NCBI RefSeq assembly: GCF_042682565.1
Contig: NZ_JBHUIC010000004.1
Length of the DNA: 64,000 nucleotides
Source: Pistricoccus aurantiacus
GTDB taxonomy: Bacteria; Pseudomonadota; Gammaproteobacteria; Pseudomonadales; Halomonadaceae
Direction: 5' to 3' (one strand)
Shown here: positions 43,153-54,883 of the stretch, one piece after another
Layout: the number at the start of each line of letters is the position of its first letter
Position numbering within the stretch: position 1 is the first letter of the stretch
The notes under the pieces: model-generated
Told to the model about the DNA's origin: nothing
Seen by the model: only the letters and a program-made list of their open reading frames with translations
The model's database searches: none
Program-made: the position numbers and the translations under genes

Positions 43153-44322
43153 ATGCAAACGCCTTTCAAACCTCTCGATTTCGGCCTGGACGACACCCAG
43201 CAGATGCTGCGAGATCAGGTCAACGCCTTCGCTCGGGACGAGATCGCGCCCCTGGCGGAAGAGGTGGACGCGAAAAACGAGTTTCCCAACGAACTGTGGA
43301 AGAAGTTCGGCGACATGGGGCTTCTGGGCATCACCGTGCCCGAGGAGTATGGCGGCAGCGACATGGGCTATCTCGCTCACTGCATCGCCATGGAGGAAAT
43401 CTCCCGGGCCAGCGCCTCGATCGGGCTGTCTTACGGCGCGCATTCCAACCTCTGCGTCAATCAGGTCAAGCTCAACGGCAGCGAGGAACAGAAGGCCAAG
43501 TACCTGCCGGGTCTGCTCTCCGGGGAATCCATCGGCGCGCTTGCCATGTCCGAACCCGGCGCCGGGTCGGACGTGGTCTCCATGAAATTACGAGCAAAGA
43601 AACAAGGCGATCATTACATCCTGAACGGCAACAAGATGTGGATCACCAACGGCCCGGACGCCCATGTGCTGGTGGTCTACGCCAAGACCGACCCTGACGC
43701 CGGCTCCAAGGGCATTACCGCCTTTATCATCGAGAAGGATTTCCCTGGCTTTTCCACCGCCCAGAAGCTCGACAAGCTGGGTATGCGCGGCTCCAACACC
43801 TGTGAGCTGGTATTCGAGGACTGCAAGGTGCCGGCGGAGAATATTCTCGGCGAGGAGAACAAGGGTGCGCGAGTGCTGATGAGCGGCCTGGACTTCGAGC
43901 GCACCGTGCTCGCCGCCGGGCCCATCGGCATCATGCAGGCGGCCCTGGACGTGGTGGTGCCCTACCTGCACGAACGCAAGCAGTTCGGCCAGGCCATCGG
44001 CGAATTCCAGCTGGTGCAGGGCAAGGTGGCGGATATGTATACCACCTTGAACGCCTGTCGCGCCTACCTTTATGCGGTGGCCGGCGCCTGCGATCGCGGC
44101 CAGACCTCCCGCAAGGACGCCGCCGGGGTGATTCTCTACTGCGCGGAAAAAGCTACTCAGGTAGCGCTGGACGCCATCCAACTGCTCGGCGGCAACGGCT
44201 ATATCAACGAGTATCCCACCGGGCGACTGCTGCGAGACGCCAAGCTTTACGAGATCGGCGCCGGCACCAGCGAGATCCGGCGTATGCTGATCGGCCGCGA
44301 AATCTTCAACGAGTCCGCCTGA
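43153..44322 (+). CDS. liuA: isovaleryl-CoA dehydrogenase
   Basis: A 389-residue acyl-CoA dehydrogenase. LGLSYGAHSNLCVNQV and LAMSEPGAGSDVVSM are the FAD/substrate signature, MWITNGPDAHVLVVYAKT follows, and QLLGGNGYINEYPTGRLLRDAKLYEIGAGTSEIRRML is the C-terminal signature. The LGLSYGAHSNL motif is characteristic of isovaleryl-CoA dehydrogenases, where the catalytic Glu lies in helix G near FERTVLAAGP. It oxidises isovaleryl-CoA to 3-methylcrotonyl-CoA with electron transfer to ETF. First gene of liuABCDE. Confidence 0.93.
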   Translation: MQTPFKPLDFGLDDTQQMLRDQVNAFARDEIAPLAEEVDAKNEFPNELWKKFGDMGLLGITVPEEYGGSDMGYLAHCIAMEEISRASASIGLSYGAHSNLCVNQVKLNGSEEQKAKYLPGLLSGESIGALAMSEPGAGSDVVSMKLRAKKQGDHYILNGNKMWITNGPDAHVLVVYAKTDPDAGSKGITAFIIEKDFPGFSTAQKLDKLGMRGSNTCELVFEDCKVPAENILGEENKGARVLMSGLDFERTVLAAGPIGIMQAALDVVVPYLHERKQFGQAIGEFQLVQGKVADMYTTLNACRAYLYAVAGACDRGQTSRKDAAGVILYCAEKATQVALDAIQLLGGNGYINEYPTGRLLRDAKLYEIGAGTSEIRRMLIGREIFNESA

Positions 44323-44335
44323 CGGGAGTGGTTCG

Positions 44336-45943
44336 ATGGCAATCCTGGAAACTCAAATCAATCCTCGCAGCGAGGCGTTTCAGGCCAACGAGGCCGCGAT
44401 GCGCGACGAGGTGGAAAAGCTTCGAGAACTGACCGCAACGATCTGCCAGGGCGGCGGTGAAAAGGCGCGGACACGCCACGAGTCCCGGGGCAAACTGTTC
44501 GTGCGGGATCGTATCGATCATCTGCTGGATGAAGGCGCGCCCTTTCTGGAGCTTTCCGCCCTGGCCGCCCATGAGGTCTATCAAGGTCCTCTGCCCGCCG
44601 CCGGAGTCGTGACCGGCATCGGTCGCGTATCCGGGGTGGAATGCGTGATCGTCGCCAACGATGCCACGGTCAAGGGCGGCACCTATCATCCGCTGACGGT
44701 GAAAAAGCATCTGCGTGCCCAGGAAGTCGCCCACAAGCATCGCCTGCCCTGCATCTATCTGGTGGATTCCGGCGGCGCCTTCCTGCCGGAACAGGACGAA
44801 GTGTTTCCGGACAAGGATGATTTCGGGCGCATCTTCTACAACCAGGCAACGCTTTCAGCCGCGGGCATTCCGCAGATCGCCGTGGTGATGGGTTCCTGTA
44901 CCGCCGGCGGTGCCTACGTGCCGGCCATGGCGGACGAGTCGATCATCGTCAAGGAACAGGGCACCATCTTCCTCGGCGGCCCGCCCCTGGTGAAAGCCGC
45001 CACCGGCGAAAGCATCAGCGCGGAAGACCTGGGAGGCGCGGAGGTGCACTGCAAGATCAGCGGCGTGGCGGATCACTATGCGGAGAACGATGCCCATGCC
45101 CTGCAGCTGGCACGCCGAGCGATTTCCCGACTCAACTGGCAAAAGCGCGGCAGGCTCGCGCTGAAGGAATCCCGTTCGCCCAGGCTCGATCCCACGGAGA
45201 TCTACGGCATCGTCGGTACGGACCTGAAGAAGCCCTACGACGTGCGTGAGGTGATCGGGCGATTGGTGGACGAGTCGGATTTCGACGAATTCAAGCGCTA
45301 CTACGGCGACACTCTGGTCACCGGCTTCGCACACATCCACGGCCATCCGGTAGGGATTCTCGCCAACAACGGCGTGCTGTTCTCGGAATCCGCGCTCAAG
45401 GGCGCGCACTTCATCGAGCTCTGCACCCAGCGCAAGATTCCCTTGGTCTTTCTGCAGAATATCACCGGCTTCATGGTCGGCTCCAAGTACGAGCAGGAAG
45501 GCATCGCCAAGCACGGCGCCAAGCTGGTCACCGCGGTGGCCTGCGCCCGGGTGCCCAAGTTCACGGTGCTGATCGGCGGCAGCTTCGGCGCCGGCAACTA
45601 CGGGATGTGCGGCCGCGCCTACGAGCCCAATCTGCTGTTCATGTGGCCCAACGCGCGTATCTCGGTCATGGGCGGTGAACAGGCCGCCAACGTGCTGGCC
45701 CAGGTCAAGCGGGATCAATACGAAGGACGCGGCGAGAACTGGTCCGCTCAGGACGAGGATGATTTCAAGCGTCCGATCCGCGAACAGTACGAGCACCAGG
45801 GCCATCCCTATTACGCCAGCGCAAGAATTTGGGATGACGGCGTCATCGACCCGCTACAGACGCGGGATGTGCTGGGGCTCTCCCTGGCCGCCGCCATGAA
45901 CGCGGAAATCGAGGATACCCGCTTCGGCGTATTCAGGATGTGA
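44336..45943 (+). CDS. liuB: methylcrotonoyl-CoA carboxylase beta subunit
   Basis: A 535-residue carboxyltransferase subunit. ARTRHESRGKLFVRDRIDHLLD, YLVDSGGAFLPEQDEVFPDKDDFGRIF, MGSCTAGGAYVPAMADESIIV, and RKIPLVFLQNITGFMVG then GAGNYGMCGRAY are typical of MCCase beta. It transfers CO2 from biotin to 3-methylcrotonyl-CoA. It begins 13 bases after liuA (AGTGGTTCGATG) and pairs with the biotin subunit encoded by liuD. Cytosolic. Confidence 0.94.
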   Translation: MAILETQINPRSEAFQANEAAMRDEVEKLRELTATICQGGGEKARTRHESRGKLFVRDRIDHLLDEGAPFLELSALAAHEVYQGPLPAAGVVTGIGRVSGVECVIVANDATVKGGTYHPLTVKKHLRAQEVAHKHRLPCIYLVDSGGAFLPEQDEVFPDKDDFGRIFYNQATLSAAGIPQIAVVMGSCTAGGAYVPAMADESIIVKEQGTIFLGGPPLVKAATGESISAEDLGGAEVHCKISGVADHYAENDAHALQLARRAISRLNWQKRGRLALKESRSPRLDPTEIYGIVGTDLKKPYDVREVIGRLVDESDFDEFKRYYGDTLVTGFAHIHGHPVGILANNGVLFSESALKGAHFIELCTQRKIPLVFLQNITGFMVGSKYEQEGIAKHGAKLVTAVACARVPKFTVLIGGSFGAGNYGMCGRAYEPNLLFMWPNARISVMGGEQAANVLAQVKRDQYEGRGENWSAQDEDDFKRPIREQYEHQGHPYYASARIWDDGVIDPLQTRDVLGLSLAAAMNAEIEDTRFGVFRM

Positions 45944-45950
45944 GGCTGAC

Positions 45951-46765
45951 ATGAACGATACTACGAGCTTTTCCCGACTGAATATCGACGAGCGCGGCGT
46001 CGCCTGGCTGACCCTGGACCGCCCGGAAGTGCACAACGCCTTCGACGACGCGCTGATCGAAGATCTGAACGATCACCTCGACCGCCTGCACCGCCTCTGC
46101 GACGACGGCAAGCTGCGAGCGCTGGTGCTGCGCTCCGAGGGCAAGCACTTCTCCGCCGGAGCGGATCTCGCCTGGATGAAGCGCATGGTGGACTACGAGT
46201 TCGACGACAACCTGGCGGATTCTCGGCGGCTCTCCCATCTGATGCACTGCCTGGATACCCTGCCCTGCCCGACGCTCTGTCTGGTCCAAGGGGCGGCCTA
46301 CGGCGGTGCCGTGGGGCTGGTGGCCTGCTGCGATATTGCCGTCGCTTCCGAGAAAGCGCGTTTCTGCCTTTCCGAAGTCAGGATCGGCCTCGCGCCGGCG
46401 GTCATCAGCCCCTACGTGCAGCGCGCCATCGGTGAACGCCAGATGCGCCGCTATGCGCTCAGCGCCGAAGTCATCAGCGCTTCCCTGGCGCTGGAACTTG
46501 GGCTTGTCCACCGCGTGGTGGAACACGACAAGCTGGAAAACGCCCGAGACAAGATGCTCGACACCCTGCTGGCCTGTTCGCCTCAGTCGCAGAAAGCCAC
46601 CAAGGCGCTGCTCGCGCATATTGCCCAGGAGCCGGATAGCGCCGCCACCCGAGAGCGCTGCTGCCGGGTCATCAGCGAACTGCGCATCAGCCATGAAGGT
46701 CAGGAAGGCTTGAGCGCCTTCTTCGAAAAAAGATCCCCCCGCTGGCAGAACGACGAGGAGCCATC

Positions 46766-46769
<4 letters not shown>
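45951..46769 (+). CDS. liuC: 3-methylglutaconyl-CoA hydratase (enoyl-CoA hydratase family)
   Basis: A 272-residue crotonase. LTLDRPEVHNAFDDALIEDL, LRSEGKHFSAGADLAWMKRM (oxyanion hole and CoA site) and LVQGAAYGGAVGLVACCDIAV are the fold signatures; FCLSEVRIGLAPAVISPYVQ follows, where the Glu of the active site lies in FCLSEVRIG. The HFSAGADLAWMK variant is usual for AtuE/LiuC methylglutaconyl-CoA hydratases. It hydrates 3-methylglutaconyl-CoA to HMG-CoA. Seven bases after liuB and overlaps liuD by 4 bases. Confidence 0.9.
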
Positions 46770-48796
<2,027 letters not shown>

Positions 48797-48874
48797 TTTG
48801 TAAGCGGCGCCAGGGATAGCCGCGATTCACACCACTTGATCTGGTGTGCTTTGAACAGCATCGGAGAAAAACAG

Positions 48875-49774
48875 ATGGCATTTCCGCAAAGCGTTCGCCT
48901 GGTGGAAGTCGGCCCCCGGGACGGGCTGCAGAACGAGCCGACGCCTATCGATACCGCCACCAAGCTCGAACTGATCGACCGCCTCGGCGCGGCCGGCCTC
49001 GCTCATATCGAGGCGGCGAGCTTCGTCTCTCCCAAATGGGTGCCGCAAATGGCGGACCATCGTGAAGTCATGGCGGGCCTGAAGCGGCGTCAAGGCGTCA
49101 CCTACTCGGCGCTGACCCCCAATCTCAAGGGCCTGGAAGCGGCACTGGAAAGCGGCGTGGATGAAGTGGCGGTATTCGGCGCCGCCAGCGAAACCTTCTC
49201 GCAGAAGAACATCAACTGCTCCATCGCGGAATCCCTGGAGCGTTTTGCCCCGGTGATCGAAACCGCCCAGGCCGCCAAGGTGCCGGTACGCGGCTATGTC
49301 TCCTGCACCCTGGGCTGCCCCTACGAAGGCGAGATCGCCCCGGAAAAGGTTGCCGATGTTTCCCGCACCCTGTTCGAAATGGGCTGCTACGAGATATCGC
49401 TTGGCGATACCGTTGGCGTCGGCACGCCACTGAAAGCCAAGCGCATGCTGGAATGCGTGGCGGGCCAGGTTCCCCTGGAGAAGCTCGCCGCCCACTTTCA
49501 CGACACCTACGGCCAGGCCTTGGCCAATCTCTATGCGGTACTCGAGGAAGGTATCGCGGTGATCGACAGCTCCGTGGCCGGCCTTGGCGGCTGCCCTTAC
49601 GCCAAAGGCGCTGCCGGTAACGTCGCCAGCGAAGACGTGATCTATCTGCTCAACGGGCTAGGTATCGCAAACGGTATCGACCTCGACAAGCTAGCCGAAA
49701 CAGGACGCTGGATCACCGAGACTATCGGCAGGCCCAATCGCTCAAAGGTGGGAGTGGCGCTGGGCGCGAAGTAA
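48875..49774 (+). CDS. liuE: hydroxymethylglutaryl-CoA lyase
   Basis: A 299-residue TIM-barrel lyase. VRLVEVGPRDGLQNEPTPI at the start, AASFVSPKWVPQMAD, CTLGCPYEGEIAPEKV, and LGDTVGVGTPLKAKRML then HFHDTYGQALANLYAV (metal-binding HxHD-type) and GLGGCPYAKGAAGNVASEDV with the catalytic Cys. Last step of leucine degradation: HMG-CoA to acetoacetate and acetyl-CoA. The ATG at 48875 has GGAG 10 bases upstream; the 78-base gap to liuD may contain an internal promoter. Confidence 0.94.
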   Translation: MAFPQSVRLVEVGPRDGLQNEPTPIDTATKLELIDRLGAAGLAHIEAASFVSPKWVPQMADHREVMAGLKRRQGVTYSALTPNLKGLEAALESGVDEVAVFGAASETFSQKNINCSIAESLERFAPVIETAQAAKVPVRGYVSCTLGCPYEGEIAPEKVADVSRTLFEMGCYEISLGDTVGVGTPLKAKRMLECVAGQVPLEKLAAHFHDTYGQALANLYAVLEEGIAVIDSSVAGLGGCPYAKGAAGNVASEDVIYLLNGLGIANGIDLDKLAETGRWITETIGRPNRSKVGVALGAK

Positions 49775-49795
49775 CCAAAGGATTTCCTCCATCGA

Positions 49796-50368
49796 TTATC
49801 CCACCAAGGACACGCCGATCAGCCAGCCGTGCAGCCACACCACGAAGGCCGCGTAAATGGCGAGCCCCAGCACAATGACCAGGATATCCCCGCCGCGGCG
49901 CATGGGTACGTGGGGCGTATCGCGAGGGGTGCGACGGCTGAAGGAGAAGAGATCGAGCACCGCCCAGACCAGAAAGACGCCGAACAGCAGCAGATCCGCG
50001 AGGGTGCCGTTGACCAGCAGATGGGCGATGGCCCAGAGGATCACCGCGATCAGCATCGGATGACGGGTCCAGCGCTTGATGCGGCTTGGCACGTAGGCGG
50101 CCACCAGTAGCGGGAAGACCGGCAACATCAACAGGCTGGTAACCGGGAAAAGGCTTCGAGAAGGTGCCCAGAGCAGCGTCGGCGCCTGCCGTGCCTCGCC
50201 ATAACCCCAGATGATCAGCACCAGACCGGCTAGTGACACCAGGCCATAACCTGCCTTCCAGGGAAGCTCGCCGAAGCGGCGCACCTGGGCGTCGCGCCAG
50301 TCGGCGCTGACCAGGGCAACGGAATGCGGCACGAAAAACAGTATCAACCCCAGGATCAAGATCGCCAT
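49796..50368 (-). CDS. nnrU: NnrU family membrane protein
   Basis: A 190-residue integral membrane protein with five to six membrane segments. The start (ILILGLILFFVPHSVALVSADWRD) and RIKRWTRHPMLIAVILWAIAHLLVNG match the NnrU family (heme/nitric-oxide-related membrane proteins, related to isoprenylcysteine methyltransferase-like folds). Function of the family is not settled; some members are linked to nitrite/NO reduction. Convergent with liuE. Confidence 0.78.
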   Translation of the reverse strand: MAILILGLILFFVPHSVALVSADWRDAQVRRFGELPWKAGYGLVSLAGLVLIIWGYGEARQAPTLLWAPSRSLFPVTSLLMLPVFPLLVAAYVPSRIKRWTRHPMLIAVILWAIAHLLVNGTLADLLLFGVFLVWAVLDLFSFSRRTPRDTPHVPMRRGGDILVIVLGLAIYAAFVVWLHGWLIGVSLVG

Positions 50369-50454
50369 TTGCCCCTCCTATCCGGTCATGGAATCGTTTT
50401 CTTCATTATGTTGTGCAGTGTAGCGGTCCTGGATTTTCTTACTCGCCTTTCGGC

Positions 50455-51660
50455 TCAATTCGACATGGCTTTCATCAATATATTGCGCGGCGTCAATTCT
50501 CGCTCGCAGAAAACGCCCAGTTCGACATGATAGCCGGCCTCTTCCAGAAACAGGGCGCGGTCGAGTACCAGCCAGATTTCCAGCGGGCGACGAAATAGGT
50601 GGCGCGCCAGTTCCAGGCGCTTTACCTCGCCCAGGCGTCGCCAGCCGAGCGCTTCCCAGTACGACCAATCGATTCCTGCCGCCGGCAAAGACAGCCCTTT
50701 TTGCTTCGCCGCCCAATGGCAGAAATCGGTGAAATGCTCCGGCAGCCGGCCGTAGGCCAGACTGGGTACCGGCAGATATTCATCATGATCGCGCATCTCT
50801 CGCTGCAGAAGATCGAAGCCCAGGCGCCAGGCGTTGGCTTGCTCACGCTGGCGACGTACCGCTTTGGGGGCGGTCACGGTTTCCTGCACCGCCAGGGCCA
50901 GATCGTCGCGATGCAAGCGAAAGTCATATTGTTCCGTCAGCTCTCGGCCCGAGCGCGATAATGGTCGGTAAGCGTCGTCTGCGGTGCGTTGATAGCAGCA
51001 AGGCGCCAGGGTGAGATCGCATCCGGAAATGGCCGCCTGTTTCAACAGCCGGGTATGCAGGTCGCCACAGGCATGCAGGGCAACCACTTGCGCATCCGGC
51101 GATAGCCATCCCGCCGCATCCGCTGCCATCACATCCTGCTGCTCCAGGCGCAATGCCACGCCTTGGCGATCCGCCAGTTGCTGCCCTAGCCGGCAAAGCT
51201 CAGGCTGCCATTCCAGACCGACAGCCGGCTGGTCGTGAAAACGGCTCAAGGTACGCGCCAGATGCCCCTTGCCGGCGCACCATTCCACCAGCGGCTGGCC
51301 AGGGGACAGTTCGATCTGATGAACAAAGGCTTCCAACTGGCGCCATTTACGTCCACCGACATGAGCGGACCAGGCATTCGGCAAGGGAGATTGCGCCAGG
51401 AATAGCGCGGGTAAGCGTATCGACTCCGCCAGATCGACCACCGGCAGCCAGTCATGCAAGACGCTGAAGGCAAAAGGATCCTGCTCTAGACGAGCGCAAT
51501 CTCGATCATCCAGGGCCAGCAGATAATCGCGGAGTGCCGAAAAGTCTTCCGCCCAGGGTAGCCTGCGATAATAAAAGGGCGCCGGTTGCCAGAGTGCTTG
51601 CCAACTTGCAAGCAGCTCGGTCAACCAGCGCAGTCGTGAGCCATGACTCGAAGGTATCAT
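50455..51660 (-). CDS. SAM-dependent methyltransferase-like protein
   Basis: A 401-residue protein with a class I methyltransferase domain in the middle: PLVEWCAGKGHLARTLSRF (SAM-binding motif I variant), AVGLEWQPELCRLGQQLADRQG and VVALHACGDLHTRLLKQA, then LTLAPCCYQRTADD. The LHACGDLHTR and CCYQ motifs recall MTase domains that act on nucleic acids or small molecules. I do not recognise the substrate. It is preceded at 51674 by a small unrelated gene on the same strand. Confidence 0.7.
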   Translation of the reverse strand: MIPSSHGSRLRWLTELLASWQALWQPAPFYYRRLPWAEDFSALRDYLLALDDRDCARLEQDPFAFSVLHDWLPVVDLAESIRLPALFLAQSPLPNAWSAHVGGRKWRQLEAFVHQIELSPGQPLVEWCAGKGHLARTLSRFHDQPAVGLEWQPELCRLGQQLADRQGVALRLEQQDVMAADAAGWLSPDAQVVALHACGDLHTRLLKQAAISGCDLTLAPCCYQRTADDAYRPLSRSGRELTEQYDFRLHRDDLALAVQETVTAPKAVRRQREQANAWRLGFDLLQREMRDHDEYLPVPSLAYGRLPEHFTDFCHWAAKQKGLSLPAAGIDWSYWEALGWRRLGEVKRLELARHLFRRPLEIWLVLDRALFLEEAGYHVELGVFCERELTPRNILMKAMSN

Positions 51661-51673
51661 CGCCTCTGCAACA

Positions 51674-52003
51674 TCAGCGGACTTCCACCAGGAACCAGCG
51701 CAGCTGCCCGCCTTCGGGAATTTCCTTGGAACCGAAAGGGGCTTCCGGGCTGAAATACTTGCCCAGCAGCGCGTTGTCGCCGCCCTTCATATAAAAGATT
51801 TCCGGACGATGAGCGACGTCGATACCCAGGGTTTCCGAGAAGATCCGCGCATGGTCGGCGCTGTTTACGTAGGATTCCACCCCCTTCACCTTGTGCATTT
51901 TCGCGGCAAGCCTGGCGGCTTTGTCAGGCTTGATTTCTTTTAAGTGCAGATTGGCGGGGAACTTGTCCATCATGGTGATGGAAAGCGTATTGATGATGTA
52001 CAT
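51674..52003 (-). CDS. small protein resembling DUF1874 (STIV B116-like)
   Basis: A 109-residue soluble protein. Its layout, an N-terminal strand YIINTLSITMM (residues 2-12), then SADHARIFSETLGIDV (48-63), GGDNALLGKYF (74-84) and PEGGQLRWFLVEVR (96-109), resembles the DUF1874 family. Some viral members (AcrIII-1) are ring nucleases that cleave cyclic tetra-adenylate, using a His and a Glu; His51 and Glu97 could correspond, but the usual Arg near the Glu is not obvious. No CRISPR genes are nearby. It is 13 bases upstream of the methyltransferase gene and may be co-transcribed. Family link tentative. Confidence 0.45.
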   Translation of the reverse strand: MYIINTLSITMMDKFPANLHLKEIKPDKAARLAAKMHKVKGVESYVNSADHARIFSETLGIDVAHRPEIFYMKGGDNALLGKYFSPEAPFGSKEIPEGGQLRWFLVEVR

Positions 52004-52114
52004 GTTGCTGCAACACCTTGTTTAAGTTGTTGACACCAAAGAGACTATCATATTCATCAATAGCATAGAGGCCACAAGCTTGATTTGCGTTATTTCTTTA
52101 GCGATGAGGTTTCA

Positions 52115-53917
52115 ATGTCCCGATCCGATCCCCGTATGCTGCTACGCTTGAGCGGCCTGCTGGCGCCCTACAAGGCTCGCCTGGCCCTGGCCGGCGCCGC
52201 GCTGCTGGTTGCTTCCGGCAGCGTGCTGCTGATGGGACAAGGGCTGCGCCTGGTGATCGATCAAGGGTTCATGGCGGAGGATAGCGCTCGGCTGAATCAG
52301 GCGCTGATGATCACCCTGGTCGTCGTGGTGATACTGGCCGGCGCTTCGGCGCTTCGCTATTACCTGGTGACCTGGATCGGCGAACGTCTGGCGGCGGATC
52401 TTCGCCGGCAGGTGTTTGATCATCTGCTCGAGCTGGAACCCGCCTTCTTCGAGAGCAGCGGCGACAAGGACAAGGGTGCCGGGGAGATTCAGTCGCGGCT
52501 GACCGCGGATACCAGCGTGCTACAAAGCCTATTTGGTTCATCTCTTTCCATCGCGCTTCGCAACCTGGTGATGTTGATCGGTGCCATCACGCTGATGCTG
52601 CTGACCCAGCCCTGGCTCAGTGCTCTGGTGCTACTGGCCATTCCCGTCACGGTGCTGCCGATTCTCGGCTACGGTCGCCGGGTGCGTCGGCTCTCCCGTT
52701 ACAGTCAGGATCGTATCGCCGAACTGGGACGCTACGCGGGGGAAGCCCTGGAAGGCATACGGACGTTGCAAGCCTTTACCCAGGAACCCATCAGCCGGGA
52801 AAACAACCGTCAGCGAGTGGAGGAAGCCTTCACCGTCGCCATTGCTCGTACCCGCCAACGCGCCTGGCTGACCGCCATGGCGCTGTTGATCATCTTTACC
52901 GCCGTGGGACTGATGCTGTGGCAAGGCGGTCAGGCGGTTCTCGCCGAGCGCATCAGCGCCGGTGAGCTTTCCGCTTTCGTTTTCTATGCGGTGCTGGCCG
53001 CCGGATCGGTGGCGGCCCTGTCGGAGGTCGCCGGGGACGTGCAGCGCGCCGCCGGGGCCGCGGAGCGCCTGCTGGAGCTGCTCGAAGCCACGCCGCGAAT
53101 TCAGGCGCCAGTCAACCCGCTCTCCCTGCCTGATCCGCTGCAGGGCGAGATTCGCCTGTCACAAGTGACTTTTACCTATCCCAGTCGACCGGAAACCCCG
53201 GCCCTGAGCGACTTGAATCTGCATATTGCTCCCGGCGAGCGCGTCGCCCTGGTGGGCCCTTCCGGCGCCGGCAAGAGCACACTGCTTGCTCTGCTGCTAC
53301 GCTTTCATGATCCGGATCGCGGCAGCATCACCCTGGACGGTATCGATCTTCGTCGACTCGACCCGCGCCGGCTTCGTGAAGTCATCGGCATGGTAGCCCA
53401 GGAACCCCGGCTGTTCTCCGGCTCCACCGCGGACAACCTGCGCTACGGCAAGCCGGACGCTACCACCGAAGAGTTGCGCGAAGCGGCTCGGGACGCCAAC
53501 GCTCTGGACTTCATCGAGGCGCTTCCTCAAGGCTTCGATACCTATCTTGGCCCCGGCGGCATCCAGCTTTCCGGCGGCCAGCGCCAGCGTCTGGCCATCG
53601 CTCGGGCGCTGCTCAAGGACCCGCGTATCCTGCTGCTGGATGAAGCCACCAGCGCCCTGGACGCGGAAAGCGAGCGGCTGGTGCAACAGGCATTGGATCG
53701 GCTGATGGCCGGGCGTACCAGCCTGGTCGTCGCCCATCGTCTGGCCACGGTGATCGCCGCGGATCGCCTGCTGGTCATGGATCAGGGTCGACTGGTGGCC
53801 AGCGGAACCCACACGGAACTGCTGGAACGCAGTCCGCTTTATCGCCATCTGGCGGAGCTGCAGTTTGGTGAGCGACATATCGCCAACACCGCGCCGGACA
53901 CCAGGAAACGCTGTTGA
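52115..53917 (+). CDS. MsbA-like ABC exporter (fused permease-ATPase)
   Basis: About 600 residues. The membrane half starts LLRLSGLLAPYKARLALAGAALLV with about six segments; the ATPase half has VALVGPSGAGKSTLLALLLRF (Walker A), IQLSGGQRQRLAIARALL (signature) and ILLLDEATSALDAESERLV (Walker B), then VVAHRLATVIAADRLLVM. This is an ABCB-type half exporter of lipids or small molecules; MsbA itself or a related exporter is possible. The ATG at 52115 follows GATGAGG and is preferred. Not part of the polysaccharide locus. Confidence 0.82.
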   Translation: MSRSDPRMLLRLSGLLAPYKARLALAGAALLVASGSVLLMGQGLRLVIDQGFMAEDSARLNQALMITLVVVVILAGASALRYYLVTWIGERLAADLRRQVFDHLLELEPAFFESSGDKDKGAGEIQSRLTADTSVLQSLFGSSLSIALRNLVMLIGAITLMLLTQPWLSALVLLAIPVTVLPILGYGRRVRRLSRYSQDRIAELGRYAGEALEGIRTLQAFTQEPISRENNRQRVEEAFTVAIARTRQRAWLTAMALLIIFTAVGLMLWQGGQAVLAERISAGELSAFVFYAVLAAGSVAALSEVAGDVQRAAGAAERLLELLEATPRIQAPVNPLSLPDPLQGEIRLSQVTFTYPSRPETPALSDLNLHIAPGERVALVGPSGAGKSTLLALLLRFHDPDRGSITLDGIDLRRLDPRRLREVIGMVAQEPRLFSGSTADNLRYGKPDATTEELREAARDANALDFIEALPQGFDTYLGPGGIQLSGGQRQRLAIARALLKDPRILLLDEATSALDAESERLVQQALDRLMAGRTSLVVAHRLATVIAADRLLVMDQGRLVASGTHTELLERSPLYRHLAELQFGERHIANTAPDTRKRC

Positions 53918-53939
53918 TACTGTCAATCAAGGAGACGAC

Positions 53940-54833
53940 ATGACACTGCCACGACTCGGTTTTATCGGTATTGGACTGATGGGTGATCCCATGACCCGAC
54001 GCCTGCTCGACGCGGGATTCGAGGTGGACGTATGGAACCGCTCGCGGAGAAAGACCCGCGGCGTGGAAGCCGCCGGCGCCGGCGTCGCCGATTCCATAAA
54101 AGAGCTGGTGGACAAGGTCGACGTTCTGATGCTGTGCCTGGCCAACACCGATGCGGTGGAGGAAGTGGTGTTCGGTGATGAGGGCATTGTCGTCAACGGC
54201 AGGGCGAATCAGCGCCTGATCGATTTTTCCAGCAGCGATCCTCAGGCGACTCGGGAATTCGCCAAGCGTCTGGAAAAACATTGCGGCATGTCCTGGATCG
54301 ACGCGCCGGTCTCCGGCGGCGTGGCCGGAGCGGAAGACGGTAGCCTGGCCATCATGTGCGGTGGCGATCCCGCGGATATCCAGGCGGTTCGACCGCTGTT
54401 CGAACCGCTGGCCGCCCGGGTGACCCACATGGGGCCGGTGGGCAGCGGTCAGATAACCAAGGTATGCAATCAGATGATCGTCGGTTGCAATGCCTTGGTC
54501 ATTGCCGAAATGACCGCTCTGGCGGAAGCCAGCGGGGTGGATGCCCGCCGCCTGCCGGAATCACTAGCCGGTGGTTTCGCGGATTCCCGGCCCTTTCAGC
54601 TGCTGGCCCCACGCATGGCCGCGCGGGACTTCGACAACCCCGCCTGGCACCTGCGCACCCTGCTCAAGGATCTGGACATGGCCCAGGTGCAAAGCCAGCG
54701 TGCCGTCAGCGCGACGCCAATGAGCGCTCTGGCGGCTCAGCTCATGCGTGCCCATGCGGCTCGCGGCTATGCTGATAAGGATCCGGCCACCCTGATCGAG
54801 AGCTACGTCCGCCTGGATCAGTCGTTCGAGTGA
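53940..54833 (+). CDS. beta-hydroxyacid dehydrogenase (3-hydroxyisobutyrate dehydrogenase family)
   Basis: About 297 residues. GFIGIGLMGDPMTRRLLDAG is the NAD(P)-binding start; FSSSDPQATREFAKRL then DAPVSGGVAGAEDGSLAIMCGG is the family substrate signature, and GQITKVCNQMIVG carries the catalytic Lys. Related enzymes are 3-hydroxyisobutyrate, tartronate semialdehyde and 6-phosphogluconate reductases, so the exact substrate is open. The ATG at 53940 follows AAGGAGACGAC. It lies 22 bases after the ABC exporter gene. Confidence 0.82.
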   Translation: MTLPRLGFIGIGLMGDPMTRRLLDAGFEVDVWNRSRRKTRGVEAAGAGVADSIKELVDKVDVLMLCLANTDAVEEVVFGDEGIVVNGRANQRLIDFSSSDPQATREFAKRLEKHCGMSWIDAPVSGGVAGAEDGSLAIMCGGDPADIQAVRPLFEPLAARVTHMGPVGSGQITKVCNQMIVGCNALVIAEMTALAEASGVDARRLPESLAGGFADSRPFQLLAPRMAARDFDNPAWHLRTLLKDLDMAQVQSQRAVSATPMSALAAQLMRAHAARGYADKDPATLIESYVRLDQSFE

Positions 54834-54883
54834 ATCGAATCATCCGTCACGCTGGTTTTCTCAGACATGTTGCTGTATAAATA

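Noticed and set aside
51674..52003. Calling the DUF1874-like protein an anti-CRISPR
   Set aside because: Only partial motif similarity, no CRISPR or prophage genes nearby; kept as a tentative family resemblance.
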